Shown: piece after piece, positions 6,527 to 13,533 of the stretch
Position numbering within the stretch: position 1 is the first letter of the stretch
Layout of the letters: each line of letters opens with the position of its first letter
Assembly: GCA_002404095.1 (NCBI GenBank)
Contig: DHJA01000255.1
Coordinates: 1-13,571, forward strand
Length of the DNA: 13,571 nt
Direction: 5' to 3'
From: Planctomycetaceae bacterium UBA4732
GTDB lineage: Bacteria > Planctomycetota > Planctomycetia > Gemmatales > Gemmataceae
Translations under genes and position numbers: made by a program
The notes under the pieces: model-generated
Seen by the model: the letters and a program-made list of their open reading frames with translations, nothing else
What the model was told of the DNA's origin: nothing
Databases searched by the model: none

Positions 6527-6723
6527 AAGGGCCGCATCCGCCCCGCTCGATGTTCCGCCAACGCGCGATCCGTTAGCGCGTCCAATCGGCCGTCACGCTC
6601 GTCTTGCGCGATTTGCTCGTCCCATTGCCGCTCTTCGTACTCGGTCAGCCAGGCGCGGATTTTGGCCACCTGCTCAGGCGGCAGTTGTGCAATGGCGGTA
6701 GTGATTGCCTCAATGGTATTCAT
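6523..6723 (-). CDS. Antitoxin of the ParE/RelE-type module
   Basis: A 66-residue protein of the small helical antitoxin type: I-A-Q-L-P-P-E-Q-V-A-K-I-R-A-W-L near the N-terminus, then W-D-E-Q-I-A-x-D-x-x-x-G-R-L-D-A-L...A-L-A-E-H-R-A-G-R. The W-D-x-Q-I...G-R-L-D pattern and the ending A-L-x-E-x-R-A-G-R are common in antitoxins next to this toxin family. It should bind and neutralise the toxin via its C-terminal part and may repress its own operon. GGAGGA lies seven bases before the ATG. A TTGACC box at 6774-6779 (minus strand) could be the -35 element, but no convincing -10 follows at the right distance. Confidence 0.83.
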   Translation of the reverse strand: MNTIEAITTAIAQLPPEQVAKIRAWLTEYEERQWDEQIAQDERDGRLDALTDRALAEHRAGRMRPL

Positions 6724-6866
6724 GGTTCTTCCTCCATGTCACTGTCCTAAATAGCCATAGTAACACCCCATGCGGTCAATTCCTATCGTCTTTGCCCGGC
6801 CAGATCGTTCGCGTTGCCGATTCCGTTCGCGCTCCCCTCAGATACGCCTCGAACTTCGCCGTCACG

Positions 6867-6945
6867 TCCCTGGGCCGCGACACGCTTGGCGGGTTGGCGG
6901 GCGTTCCGGAAGTCCCTTGCCGCTCACGACATTCATCCGCCAACC
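6867..6945 (+). repeat. 79-nt dispersed repeat, copy A
   Basis: Matches 7751-7829 in the same orientation at 72 of 79 positions by eye. Each copy contains a perfect 9-bp inverted repeat, GGTTGGCGG (6892-6900) and CCGCCAACC (6937-6945), able to form a stem with a 36-nt loop. Non-coding; nature unknown. Confidence 0.75.
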
Positions 6946-7090
6946 TGCCCTTCTCCTGCCGCGCCGACGGTCTCGAAAGCGACCGGGTTCGGAAGAGCAA
7001 CGTGGGTGACGCCGGCGGGTAGGGACGAAACGGTCAAGCAGCGCAACGTCCGCCTGAAGACCCACCATGAGCGCGGAAAAGTGGACATCG

Positions 7091-7121
7091 TACATTTACG
7101 CTCTGATATGACGTAAATGTA
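7091..7121. promoter_or_regulatory. Perfect 10-bp inverted repeat, operator-like
   Basis: TACATTTACG (7091-7100) and CGTAAATGTA (7112-7121) form a perfect inverted repeat with an 11-nt spacer. This geometry is typical of binding sites of dimeric regulators. Its right half overlaps a TATAAT at 7120-7125. The AT-rich arms stand out from the GC-rich surroundings. A role in controlling the downstream DUF5678-like gene is an inference. Confidence 0.45.
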
Positions 7122-7192
7122 TAATGCCCCCGTTTCCGCGCCCTGGCAAGCGGAACTGTCCTTTTACCGACCACATGGCAGCCAGCGATCGG

Positions 7193-7198
7193 TATAAT
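7193..7198 (+). promoter_or_regulatory. Candidate -10 box (TATAAT)
   Basis: A perfect TATAAT, but the bases 17-18 upstream do not give a good -35 box. If used, transcription would begin near 7205, which leaves a normal leader for the ATG at 7238 but almost none for the ATG at 7211. Confidence 0.35.
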
Positions 7199-7237
7199 CG
7201 CAGGAAGTGAATGAACCCCGCCCATTGGAGTCCCGGT

Positions 7238-7465
7238 ATGGTGGAAATTCTGACTGTTTCTGAGATTGAGCAACGCCACTCCGACCAGTGGGTTTTGGTC
7301 GGCCAGCCGCAGGCGAATGCGTCCCACGAGGTCCAGTCCGGGCAGGTGCTGTTCGCCAGCCACGACCGCGACGAGGTTTATCGCAAGGCCGTCGAGCTGC
7401 GGTCCGGCAGATTCGCGATCTTGTTCACCGGGAAAATGCCGGCCGACGTGGCGGTGGTGCTATGA
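7238..7465 (+). CDS. DUF5678-like small protein
   Basis: About 75 residues from this ATG (84 if the in-frame ATG at 7211 is used). The core, Q-W-V-L-V-G-Q-P...G-Q-V-L-F-A-S-H-D-R-D-E-V-Y-R-K-A-V-E-L, followed by a short strand A-I-L-F-T-G, resembles the DUF5678 fold often found beside retropepsin-like genes (from memory). Biochemical function unknown. Both candidate starts have purine-rich sites (AGGA before 7211, GGAG before 7238); the shorter form is preferred because the TATAAT at 7193 lies too close to 7211. The stop overlaps the ATG of the retropepsin-like gene (ATGA), so the two are translated as a pair. Confidence 0.7.
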   Translation: MVEILTVSEIEQRHSDQWVLVGQPQANASHEVQSGQVLFASHDRDEVYRKAVELRSGRFAILFTGKMPADVAVVL

Positions 7466-7629
7466 GCGTTGCGTTCAACCCGGCGGCCGGGCTTGTGCTG
7501 GTCAGTGCTGAACTGGAAGGACCGACCGGCACGGCGATCGTGCGGTTGGCTTTGGACACGGGTGCGACCGCGACGCTGCTGAACGTGGCGATTGCGGCGT
7601 CTCCCGCAGGTTTCTTTCATCGGCAATAG
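7462..7629 (+). pseudogene. Retropepsin-like aspartic protease, 3'-truncated
   Basis: Only 55 residues. It begins like bacterial retropepsin-like proteases (M-S-V-A-F-N-P...G-L-V-L-V) and carries the active-site motif L-A-L-D-T-G-A-T (30-37, catalytic D32). Family members are usually about 120-140 residues and have a flap and a second conserved G-L-D-F-L region. Here, after L-L-N-V-A-I, the sequence becomes unrelated and hits a stop; no downstream frame up to 7928 restores the missing part. The open frame itself has no internal stop, so the 3' end was probably lost by deletion or insertion. Retropepsins act as dimers, so this fragment is unlikely to be active. Coupled by ATGA to the DUF5678-like gene. 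Confidence 0.7.
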
Positions 7630-7928
7630 AGTCGCCAGCGCGCCCGCAAGGCCGCCAGCGCCTTCAAGTAGTCCTGAAACGTCGTCGCCGTCTTTGGCTC
7701 GATGACTCCGTGCGTCGGGCTGGCCGGCCGTTGGTGGCGGGTAAGCCGCATCCCTGGGCGGCGAAACGCTTGGCGGGTTGGCGGGCGCTCCCCAAGTCCT
7801 TTGCCGCTCACGACATTTATCCGCCAACCCCTCACCCGCCAACCTGTCCTTGGCGGGTAAACTCTGGCGACGACATCCCTCGTTTTTCGGCTCAGAGAGC
7901 CGGCTTCCGGAACAGACTCTTAACGGCC
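7630..7928. other. Non-coding stretch after the truncated retropepsin
   Basis: About 300 bases holding copy B of the 79-nt repeat plus an added CCGCCAACC unit just downstream. Minus-strand frames over 7617-7835 are open but show no recognisable family. The boundary with the retropepsin fragment (about 7595-7630) is where the homology to the protease ends. Confidence 0.5.
7751..7829 (+). repeat. 79-nt dispersed repeat, copy B
   Basis: Second direct copy of 6867-6945. The internal 9-bp inverted repeat is kept exactly (7776-7784 and 7821-7829). Copy B is followed by a further CCGCCAACC and by TTGGCGGG, extending the stem-forming potential. The two copies bracket the DUF5678/retropepsin pair. 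Confidence 0.75.
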
Positions 7929-8780
7929 TCAGCCGGGGGGTTGACGCACCAGCCGACGCGCGCTGGCGTCCTCTGAGTCCTCCAACCACGCCACGTCGGA
8001 AGCATCATCGGCGAAGCGCTTGACGCCCACCGCCTTGATCGCCGCGTCGGAAACCACCGCCAGCGGCGTGTAACGCGGATGATGCGACTCCTTATAGGGG
8101 TCGTTGCAGGCGGCGTTGTAGCAGCAGATCATCGCCCAGCGTGGGTTGTCCGAACGGTTGCGGTCAGAGCGGTGCAGCAGGTTCGGGTGGAAAAACAGCG
8201 CGGCGCCCGGACCCATCTCGACGTAATCCAACGGCATTCGCTTCAGCAACTCCGTTACGCGCTCGCGGTCGGCGCCGGCCTGGTCGCCGGTCAGTACGTG
8301 GTCGATGCGTCCACAGCGGTGCGATCCGCGGATCACTTGAAGGCAACCGTTCTCGCGCGTGCAAGGGTCCACGGCGATGAACACGCTCGTCAGCAGCGGT
8401 TCTAGTACGCCATTCTGATACCAGTAGCCGTAGTCCTGGTGCCACGCCCAGGCGCCGCCGACCTTGGCGTCTTTCATCACCATTTTGGAGTGATAATGGT
8501 AGACTTCGCCGCCGAGCAGCTTCTCGGCCGAACGCACCACCCGCTCGCAGCGGGCGAACATGCCGTAAACGCCGTCGCCGGGATGGTTCCACAGCGACAG
8601 CCGAACCGTACCGCCTTCGCCATCGGCGCGGCCGAAGGAGCGGCGGTCGAGTTCGTGGTCCTCTTTGGCGGCGCGGCGCAGGAGGTCCGTCTCCTCCGCG
8701 TCGAAAAGGCCGTTGACCAGGACGTAACCGTCTTGGTGGTAGCGGGCGGCTTGCTCATCGGTCAGTAGGAATGGGGACAT
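7929..8780 (-). CDS. PhyH-family Fe(II)/2-oxoglutarate dioxygenase
   Basis: A 283-residue protein of the phytanoyl-CoA dioxygenase (PhyH) group, soluble and cytoplasmic. The N-terminus has L-T-D-E-Q...Y-H-Q-D-G-Y-V-L-V-N-G-L-F, typical of the family. The iron ligands are H114 and D116 (W-H-Q-D-Y-G-Y-W) with H203 as the likely second His (L-L-H-R-S-D-x-N), and R214 (N-P-R-W) as the likely 2-oxoglutarate ligand. Y-H-Y-H-S-K upstream and R-G-S-H-R in the middle are also characteristic. All catalytic residues are present, so it should be active; the hydroxylated substrate cannot be told, as the family ranges over lipids, ectoine and secondary metabolites. The ATG at 8780 has GAGG six bases upstream; the longer TTG start at 8804 is less likely. 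It lies downstream of the giant gene on the same strand, with a large palindrome between. Confidence 0.88.
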   Translation of the reverse strand: MSPFLLTDEQAARYHQDGYVLVNGLFDAEETDLLRRAAKEDHELDRRSFGRADGEGGTVRLSLWNHPGDGVYGMFARCERVVRSAEKLLGGEVYHYHSKMVMKDAKVGGAWAWHQDYGYWYQNGVLEPLLTSVFIAVDPCTRENGCLQVIRGSHRCGRIDHVLTGDQAGADRERVTELLKRMPLDYVEMGPGAALFFHPNLLHRSDRNRSDNPRWAMICCYNAACNDPYKESHHPRYTPLAVVSDAAIKAVGVKRFADDASDVAWLEDSEDASARRLVRQPPG

Positions 8781-8807
8781 GGAACGCCTCGGCGCGGGTA
8801 ACAAAAT

Positions 8808-8892
8808 GGCGAACGGCCGGCGTAAGCCGGCTGGTACTTCACGCTATCGCCGATAGCATCCTATACCAGCCGGCTTACGCCGGCCGTTCGCC
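8808..8892. repeat. Perfect 29-bp inverted repeat with nested hairpins
   Basis: Arms 8808-8836 and 8864-8892 are exact reverse complements over 29 nt. The 27-nt centre contains its own hairpin, GCTATC-GCC-GATAGC (8843-8857). Each arm also contains GCCGGC and its complement around a 4-base loop (GTAA or TTAC), so three small hairpins or one long cruciform can form. It lies between the stop of the 1450-residue gene and the start of the dioxygenase gene. No T-run follows on either strand, so it is not a classic terminator; a REP-like dispersed element or mRNA-processing site is more likely. Confidence 0.9.
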
Positions 8893-8909
8893 CATAAAGT
8901 TATTAGCTC

Positions 8910-11900
8910 TTACCGCGGCCGATCGCGCACGTCGTTGAGCCGTAAACGCGCCGGGCCTTGCACGCGCTCCAGAGCCGCGCTCACCGCGGCGCGCGGCGGC
9001 CGATTCTGATGCTCCAGCCTCGCCCCCTGCTCAAAATCCTCGAAGGCGTCCCGATCACCCAACATCAGCTGGGCCAGACCTAAATAGTAGTAATAACGTG
9101 CATCCTGGCCGTCCTGCTCCACCGACGTGAAAAACTCCTTCTCCGCCTTGGTGTACTCGCGCTCGTTGTACCAGTGCAGGCCGGCGGCGTAATGCTTCTC
9201 CGCTTCCACCGGGTCGGCCACGGTCAAGGCGTTCGGCCGCCGTAGGTTCGGGTGGCCGTTGATGATCGCCAACAACCCGGCGGCGTGTTCCGGGCTGAGA
9301 AGCGGACGTAAACCCTCCACATAGGTCCTTAATGCCGGCGTCCACAATCCCTTGATCGCATAAGCCTGGGCGCGCGCTTCAAACGGCACATCGCTTTCTT
9401 TGGCCGACAAAATCTCATCCGCCAGCTTCACCGCTTCCCGCGCGGCTGGGTCTATCGGTCCAGCGAACTCGCCCGGCTGCACACCCACCGCAATCAGCGC
9501 GATCAGTACGTCCAGGCCCGGCGCCACCTCGCCCTTGCCAATCCTGGCCGGCGCCGCCGTCCTTGGCAGGATCAGCATTCGGGCCAACGCCGCACGGTAA
9601 CGGGCGCCGTCCGCGTCCAGGGCGCCGTGGGCCTTCAACGCCTGACGGTAATCCTGGAGCGCCTCGTCCGTCTGACCTAGCTGTTCCGCAATCTGCCCGC
9701 TCAGGTACAACGCATCGGCCCGGCCGCTCTTCTTCGCCTCTTCCGCGTCTTTGCGGGCGGCGATCAAATCCGGATCGTTGGCGGCGGCGCGGCCGTTGCC
9801 GTGGGCGAGCGCTTGGTCCAAACGTAGGGCGCCGCGTTCGACGAGCAGGCCGGCTCTCGTCTGTGGCGCCGCCGTTTCCAGCACCTGATTGAGCATGGCC
9901 AGCGCCTGCGGGATCTGACCTTCCTTACGGAGCGCCTCGGCCCGCGCCGCGAAATAGGCCGACGGATCCGACGCCTCTTTCAGAGCCGCTTCCGTCTCCA
10001 ACCACCATACGGTATCTTCTTTGGGGAGATTGGCCTTGGCCTGCTCCAGTTCCGTCTTCGCCTCGGCGTACTTTTCCTCGTTCCGCAGGGCGATCCCCTT
10101 CACCGCGTGAGCGCGGGCTTTGTCTGCCGGCGACGCTTTCGCTTCCTTCAACACCAGGTCGGCGTCGATAATGGCCTTGGCCGCCAGGTCGGCGCGGCCG
10201 CGCTCCCGCAACAGCGGCATCCAGAACGTCAGCATCTGGTCGGGTTGCCAGCGCTGCTTGAGCGTACCGTTCAGGCCGGCCACTTCGCCTTCCAGGCCGC
10301 GAATCCTCCTTTGCGGATCGGCAATGGCCGCCAACCGGGCCGTGTCCTTCACCGCCGCCAGCAAGGCCGCGTCCCCGGCCTCGGGCTTCAGGAACATCGG
10401 CGTTAGCGCCTGGGCGACGTTTTTGAGGGTCTCTCCCTCCTTGACGGCCGCGCCTTCGGCGGCCTTCACCTTCTCCGTGAGGTCCGCGCCTTTCTTCTCT
10501 GAGGCGGCCAGGTCTTTCTTCTTTGCCTCCAGGTCGTCTTTCACGGCGACGAAATCCTTCTGGGTCGCTTCGAGGTCTTTTTTGGTCTTTTCCGTCTCTT
10601 TCTTGGCCGTCTCGACGTTTTTCTCGGCCGTTTCGACGGCCTTCCGCTGGATCGTCGCGTCCGCGGTCGCCTTGGCAAGTTTTTCGGAGAGGTTCTTGTT
10701 TGCCGCAAGTACGGCGTCCACTGCCGCGGCAGGATTCTTTCCCTTCACAAGCGGCAATCCGGACGTGCTAAGTTGCTTTTGCAGCTCCCAGTACGCCTTC
10801 AGTTCCTCGCAGCTACGGAGGAAGATTTCCTCCGTCGGATCGCTGTTGGGGTTCTGCGCCTTGCCGAGCGCGGTGAAACGCCGCTTGGTGTGGAGCTCCG
10901 AGGCTTTCTTGATCGCCGCCAGGGCGTCGTCGTATTTCCCCTGACTCGCTTTCGTCACCGCCAGCCAGAACGCGGAACCCGCTTCCGTGTAACCCGGCTC
11001 GCCCACGGCCGGCGGCGGTACTTTGGCCGGTTCGACCGGCTTGGCTGGTTCAACAGGGTCCGCCGGCTTCGCCGGGTCCACTGGCTGAAGAGCTGTCAGC
11101 AACAGCGCGAGCAGGGCGCCGTCGTCGGCCGGTTCGGCGCGGCCCGTCGCGCCGGCCGTTTTCGGCGTCACGCGGTTTATGCCGGCGTCGAAGCGCTCCT
11201 TTTGAGCGGCGTTGTCTTTGAACCTATCCGCCCCTTCTTTGTAGGCTTTCAGGGCGCCGTCGTAATCCTTGGACGCTTCCCGCGCCACGCCCAGGTAGAA
11301 AAGCGAGTCGGCGGCGACGACGGGATCGGCCGCCTTCGCTCCGGCCTCTAAATCCTTCACGGCGGCCTGAAGCACGGGATCGTTTGCTTCGATCGGCTTT
11401 ATGTTCGCACTTTGCTGGGCGAGGTAGTTGCGCACGCGGTATTCACCGCGCGCCGCCACTTCATCGGGTTTCGTTTCATCCGCCGCCTCAATGTTGGCCT
11501 TTTGCGCCCGTTCGAGGTCGCCGCTCCGCACGGCCGCCGCTCTGTCCGCGAAGGGCACGACGGCGGGCGCCTGGACGTTGGGCGTGTTCGTCGTCGTCGC
11601 GCCCTGGCCGTTGTTCGCCATCCCGCGCCATTCTTTTGGCGGCTCAATGTTGAAAAACCAGAGCGCGAGGCAAGCGCCTGTCGCCACGAGTCCCCCTAAC
11701 AACGCTCCCCCCAAACCGGCGCCGACCATCGAGCGGCGTTTCTCCTTCTTGCCTTTTGCGGGCCGCTCCGTCTCTTCCTCAGCCGCGGCTTCCTCCTGAT
11801 CGTCCACCGGCTGCTTGTCATCCATCCCAATGGTCGGCTCATCGTCCGCCAACAAGCCGGACGTTTCGCCTTCCGCCATTTCGAGCGGAGCGCCGGAGCC

Positions 11901-13262
11901 GCCGAGGCCGCCGGATTCATCGAAGAAATCTCCGCCCTTCGCCGGCTCGTCGTGACGGCCGCCCAGGTTCACTTCCGAAGGAGACAATTCCTCCCCGCCA
12001 TGAAGACTTTTCGACTTGGCCTGGTAGGGCCGGGCGGACTCCAACGGCGGCGCGGACGCCGGCTCGGGCGGCGCCGCGGGAAACGTTGCCGAGGCGCCGA
12101 GGTCCACCGACGACGAATCCACGAGGTCGGCCGGCGCCATCTCGGTCAGGTCGATCTCTTCCTCTTCCGACGACAGCTGCCCAGCCACGGCGTCGGCGCC
12201 CGATTCTCCAGGCTTCCCGGAAGCGACGTTGAATTGTTCCCGCGGCAGGTTCAAGTCGGATTCCACCTCCTCGGCAATCAAGTCGCGGCCGGAGTCCGAC
12301 GTATCGGGAGAGTTCTTTTCGATGCCGTCAAGCGAGCCGGAGCCCCCCTTGGACGCAATGATTTCATCGCCGCCCAAGTCCAGCCCGGCGTCAGAGATCG
12401 GCCGGCCCGGCGCGCTGGTTCTCGGCTCGGCCGCCGGCAGATCTTCAAGAACGTCGGCGTCGATCAGATTGATGCTCGAATCGGCGACCGTGATCCCGGA
12501 CAATCCCTGAGAGTCCGCCGCATCCACGGCGTGTTCATGCCCCAGATAGATCCCGGAATCCACGGCTTCAACTGCCGGCCGTGCTTCCAAGGCCTCGGCG
12601 ACGATTTCCTCCTCAAGGTCCGCCGCGACCAGATCAATACCGGAGCCGGCCGCCTCGACCATCGGCGGCGATTGCTCCTCACTATTGGGGGCCAGCAAGT
12701 TCAAAGCGGAATCGTCGGCGTCGGCGATCGGAGCGGCGGGATCAGGCGGTGGTAGGCCGCGAGAAAAGGACGCGGAGGCGTCGCCGGAGAAGATCGAGCG
12801 AACGGCCGCCAAATCTCCCGCCAGGGCGTCCTCGTCATCGGCTGGCGCGGCGGACGGGGTCTCGCCTCTCGCCAACCCTCCCCCAGCCGTGGGAAGGGTG
12901 GAATGCGTCGGGTGAGACTCGCCGGCCGTAGCAGCCGGTCCCGACGTGGGAGCGATCAAGTGGGCGTCCGCAGGGTCGTCGAAGAGTACGGCGTCCGGTT
13001 CGGGCGGCGCCGATTTCTCCTCAACGAGAGACGCCCATTCGATGAACGAAAGTCCGCTGGCATCGTCGGCATTAGCCGCCGCGCTGCCGGCGTGGGGGTC
13101 CGACGCCACGGCAGGCAAGCCCAGATCGACGGACGAATCCGGCGCCTCTTCCGCCACTTCGATCACCTCGTCGTCCGCCAGTTCGACCACCTCCGCGCAG
13201 TACGGGCAGGCAGCCAGTTTGTCGGGATAAGAGCGTTTGCAGACCTCACAGTGTTTCGACAT
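8910..13262 (-). CDS. Giant zinc-ribbon, acidic, single-TM, coiled-coil/TPR protein
   Basis: 1450 residues. An N-terminal zinc ribbon (C5-x2-C8...C19-x2-C22) is followed by a long acidic, Ala/Ser/Pro-rich, probably disordered region (about 25-500) with about ten copies of S-x-[VI]-[DN]-L-[GIV]. A basic K-G-K-K-E-K-R-R stretch precedes one membrane segment (about 512-537), which by the positive-inside rule places the N-terminus in the cytoplasm. Outside are helical TPR-like repeats (about 650-690, 760-790), a Pro/Lys/Val tether (about 725-750), a long Lys/Glu coiled coil (about 845-950), and more TPRs (about 1040-1210 and the C-terminus, W-Y-N-E-R-E-Y-T-K-A-E-K-E-F...Y-Y-L-G-L-A). A scaffold between cytoplasm and periplasm is inferred; no catalytic domain is seen. 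The ATG at 13262 places the first cysteine at residue 5; a GTG at 13289 would add nine residues. GGAG lies about 11 bases upstream, a loose spacing. Confidence 0.8.
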   Translation of the reverse strand: MSKHCEVCKRSYPDKLAACPYCAEVVELADDEVIEVAEEAPDSSVDLGLPAVASDPHAGSAAANADDASGLSFIEWASLVEEKSAPPEPDAVLFDDPADAHLIAPTSGPAATAGESHPTHSTLPTAGGGLARGETPSAAPADDEDALAGDLAAVRSIFSGDASASFSRGLPPPDPAAPIADADDSALNLLAPNSEEQSPPMVEAAGSGIDLVAADLEEEIVAEALEARPAVEAVDSGIYLGHEHAVDAADSQGLSGITVADSSINLIDADVLEDLPAAEPRTSAPGRPISDAGLDLGGDEIIASKGGSGSLDGIEKNSPDTSDSGRDLIAEEVESDLNLPREQFNVASGKPGESGADAVAGQLSSEEEEIDLTEMAPADLVDSSSVDLGASATFPAAPPEPASAPPLESARPYQAKSKSLHGGEELSPSEVNLGGRHDEPAKGGDFFDESGGLGGSGAPLEMAEGETSGLLADDEPTIGMDDKQPVDDQEEAAAEEETERPAKGKKEKRRSMVGAGLGGALLGGLVATGACLALWFFNIEPPKEWRGMANNGQGATTTNTPNVQAPAVVPFADRAAAVRSGDLERAQKANIEAADETKPDEVAARGEYRVRNYLAQQSANIKPIEANDPVLQAAVKDLEAGAKAADPVVAADSLFYLGVAREASKDYDGALKAYKEGADRFKDNAAQKERFDAGINRVTPKTAGATGRAEPADDGALLALLLTALQPVDPAKPADPVEPAKPVEPAKVPPPAVGEPGYTEAGSAFWLAVTKASQGKYDDALAAIKKASELHTKRRFTALGKAQNPNSDPTEEIFLRSCEELKAYWELQKQLSTSGLPLVKGKNPAAAVDAVLAANKNLSEKLAKATADATIQRKAVETAEKNVETAKKETEKTKKDLEATQKDFVAVKDDLEAKKKDLAASEKKGADLTEKVKAAEGAAVKEGETLKNVAQALTPMFLKPEAGDAALLAAVKDTARLAAIADPQRRIRGLEGEVAGLNGTLKQRWQPDQMLTFWMPLLRERGRADLAAKAIIDADLVLKEAKASPADKARAHAVKGIALRNEEKYAEAKTELEQAKANLPKEDTVWWLETEAALKEASDPSAYFAARAEALRKEGQIPQALAMLNQVLETAAPQTRAGLLVERGALRLDQALAHGNGRAAANDPDLIAARKDAEEAKKSGRADALYLSGQIAEQLGQTDEALQDYRQALKAHGALDADGARYRAALARMLILPRTAAPARIGKGEVAPGLDVLIALIAVGVQPGEFAGPIDPAAREAVKLADEILSAKESDVPFEARAQAYAIKGLWTPALRTYVEGLRPLLSPEHAAGLLAIINGHPNLRRPNALTVADPVEAEKHYAAGLHWYNEREYTKAEKEFFTSVEQDGQDARYYYYLGLAQLMLGDRDAFEDFEQGARLEHQNRPPRAAVSAALERVQGPARLRLNDVRDRPR

Positions 13263-13323
13263 GCCCGTGCCACTCCAGATTGAATGCACAATGAGCGCGG
13301 ATGGCGCTATTTTCCTATTGTCC

Positions 13324-13431
13324 TCAGGTTTTCAGAGCGCCGCAATCCCTTTCTGGAAAATGCGCGGTTTCGCCGCCGGGACTGGCCGCGCCGCTGCCGC
13401 ATTCTTCGTAATCGTTGTAATCGTAATTCAT
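13324..13431 (-). CDS. Possible 35-residue small protein
   Basis: An open frame starting M-N-Y-D-Y-N-D-Y-E-E-C-G and ending C-G-A-L-K-T, rich in Tyr/Asp at the start and with two cysteines. AGGAG lies ten bases before the ATG. It ends 61 nt upstream of the giant gene on the same strand, so could be a leader peptide or small protein of that transcript. No family is recognised and a chance frame is possible. Confidence 0.28.
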   Translation of the reverse strand: MNYDYNDYEECGSGAASPGGETAHFPERDCGALKT

Positions 13432-13473
13432 GGCATATGCGCTCCTACTGAATCCAGCGTTGGAAAAGCGCCA

Positions 13474-13533
13474 GGCGAGCCGCCGGGTTTATCCCGGCGG
13501 GTCGGACGACGGGCATAAAGCCCGCCGCTCGCC
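13474..13533. repeat. 60-nt imperfect palindrome with two internal hairpins
   Basis: Outer arms GGCGAGC (13474-13480) and GCTCGCC (13527-13533) are exact inverted copies; inside are CCGCCGGG-TTTAT-CCCGGCGG (13480-13500 area) and CGGGC-ATAAA-GCCCG (13510-13524 area). The two hairpins are themselves inverted variants of each other. Arm design resembles the palindrome at 8808-8892, suggesting one REP-like family. Confidence 0.75.

Larger units (their letters stand above)
6724..7237. other. Low-coding accessory intergenic region
   Basis: About 510 bases between the antitoxin start and the DUF5678-like gene. It holds the upstream region of the toxin-antitoxin operon, the first copy of a 79-nt dispersed repeat (6867-6945), a perfect 10-bp inverted repeat (7091-7121) next to a TATAAT, and a second TATAAT at 7193. 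Several open frames cross it, but they follow the repeat rather than any protein family and are not called. Confidence 0.6.

Noticed and set aside
6776..7000. 74-codon minus-strand frame
   Set aside because: Most of it is repeat copy A read in one frame, with no independent protein features.
7378..7989. 203-codon minus-strand frame across the retropepsin fragment and repeat copy B
   Set aside because: Low-complexity Arg/Gly/Pro content, antisense to the D-T-G-A-containing gene; similarity to the minus frame at 6776-7000 is explained by the 79-nt DNA repeat.
10120..10944. 274-codon plus-strand frame rich in Ser/Phe/Ala
   Set aside because: It is the antisense of the Lys/Glu coiled-coil part of the giant gene; antisense of Lys/Glu/Ala codons gives this Phe/Ser/Leu-rich composition.
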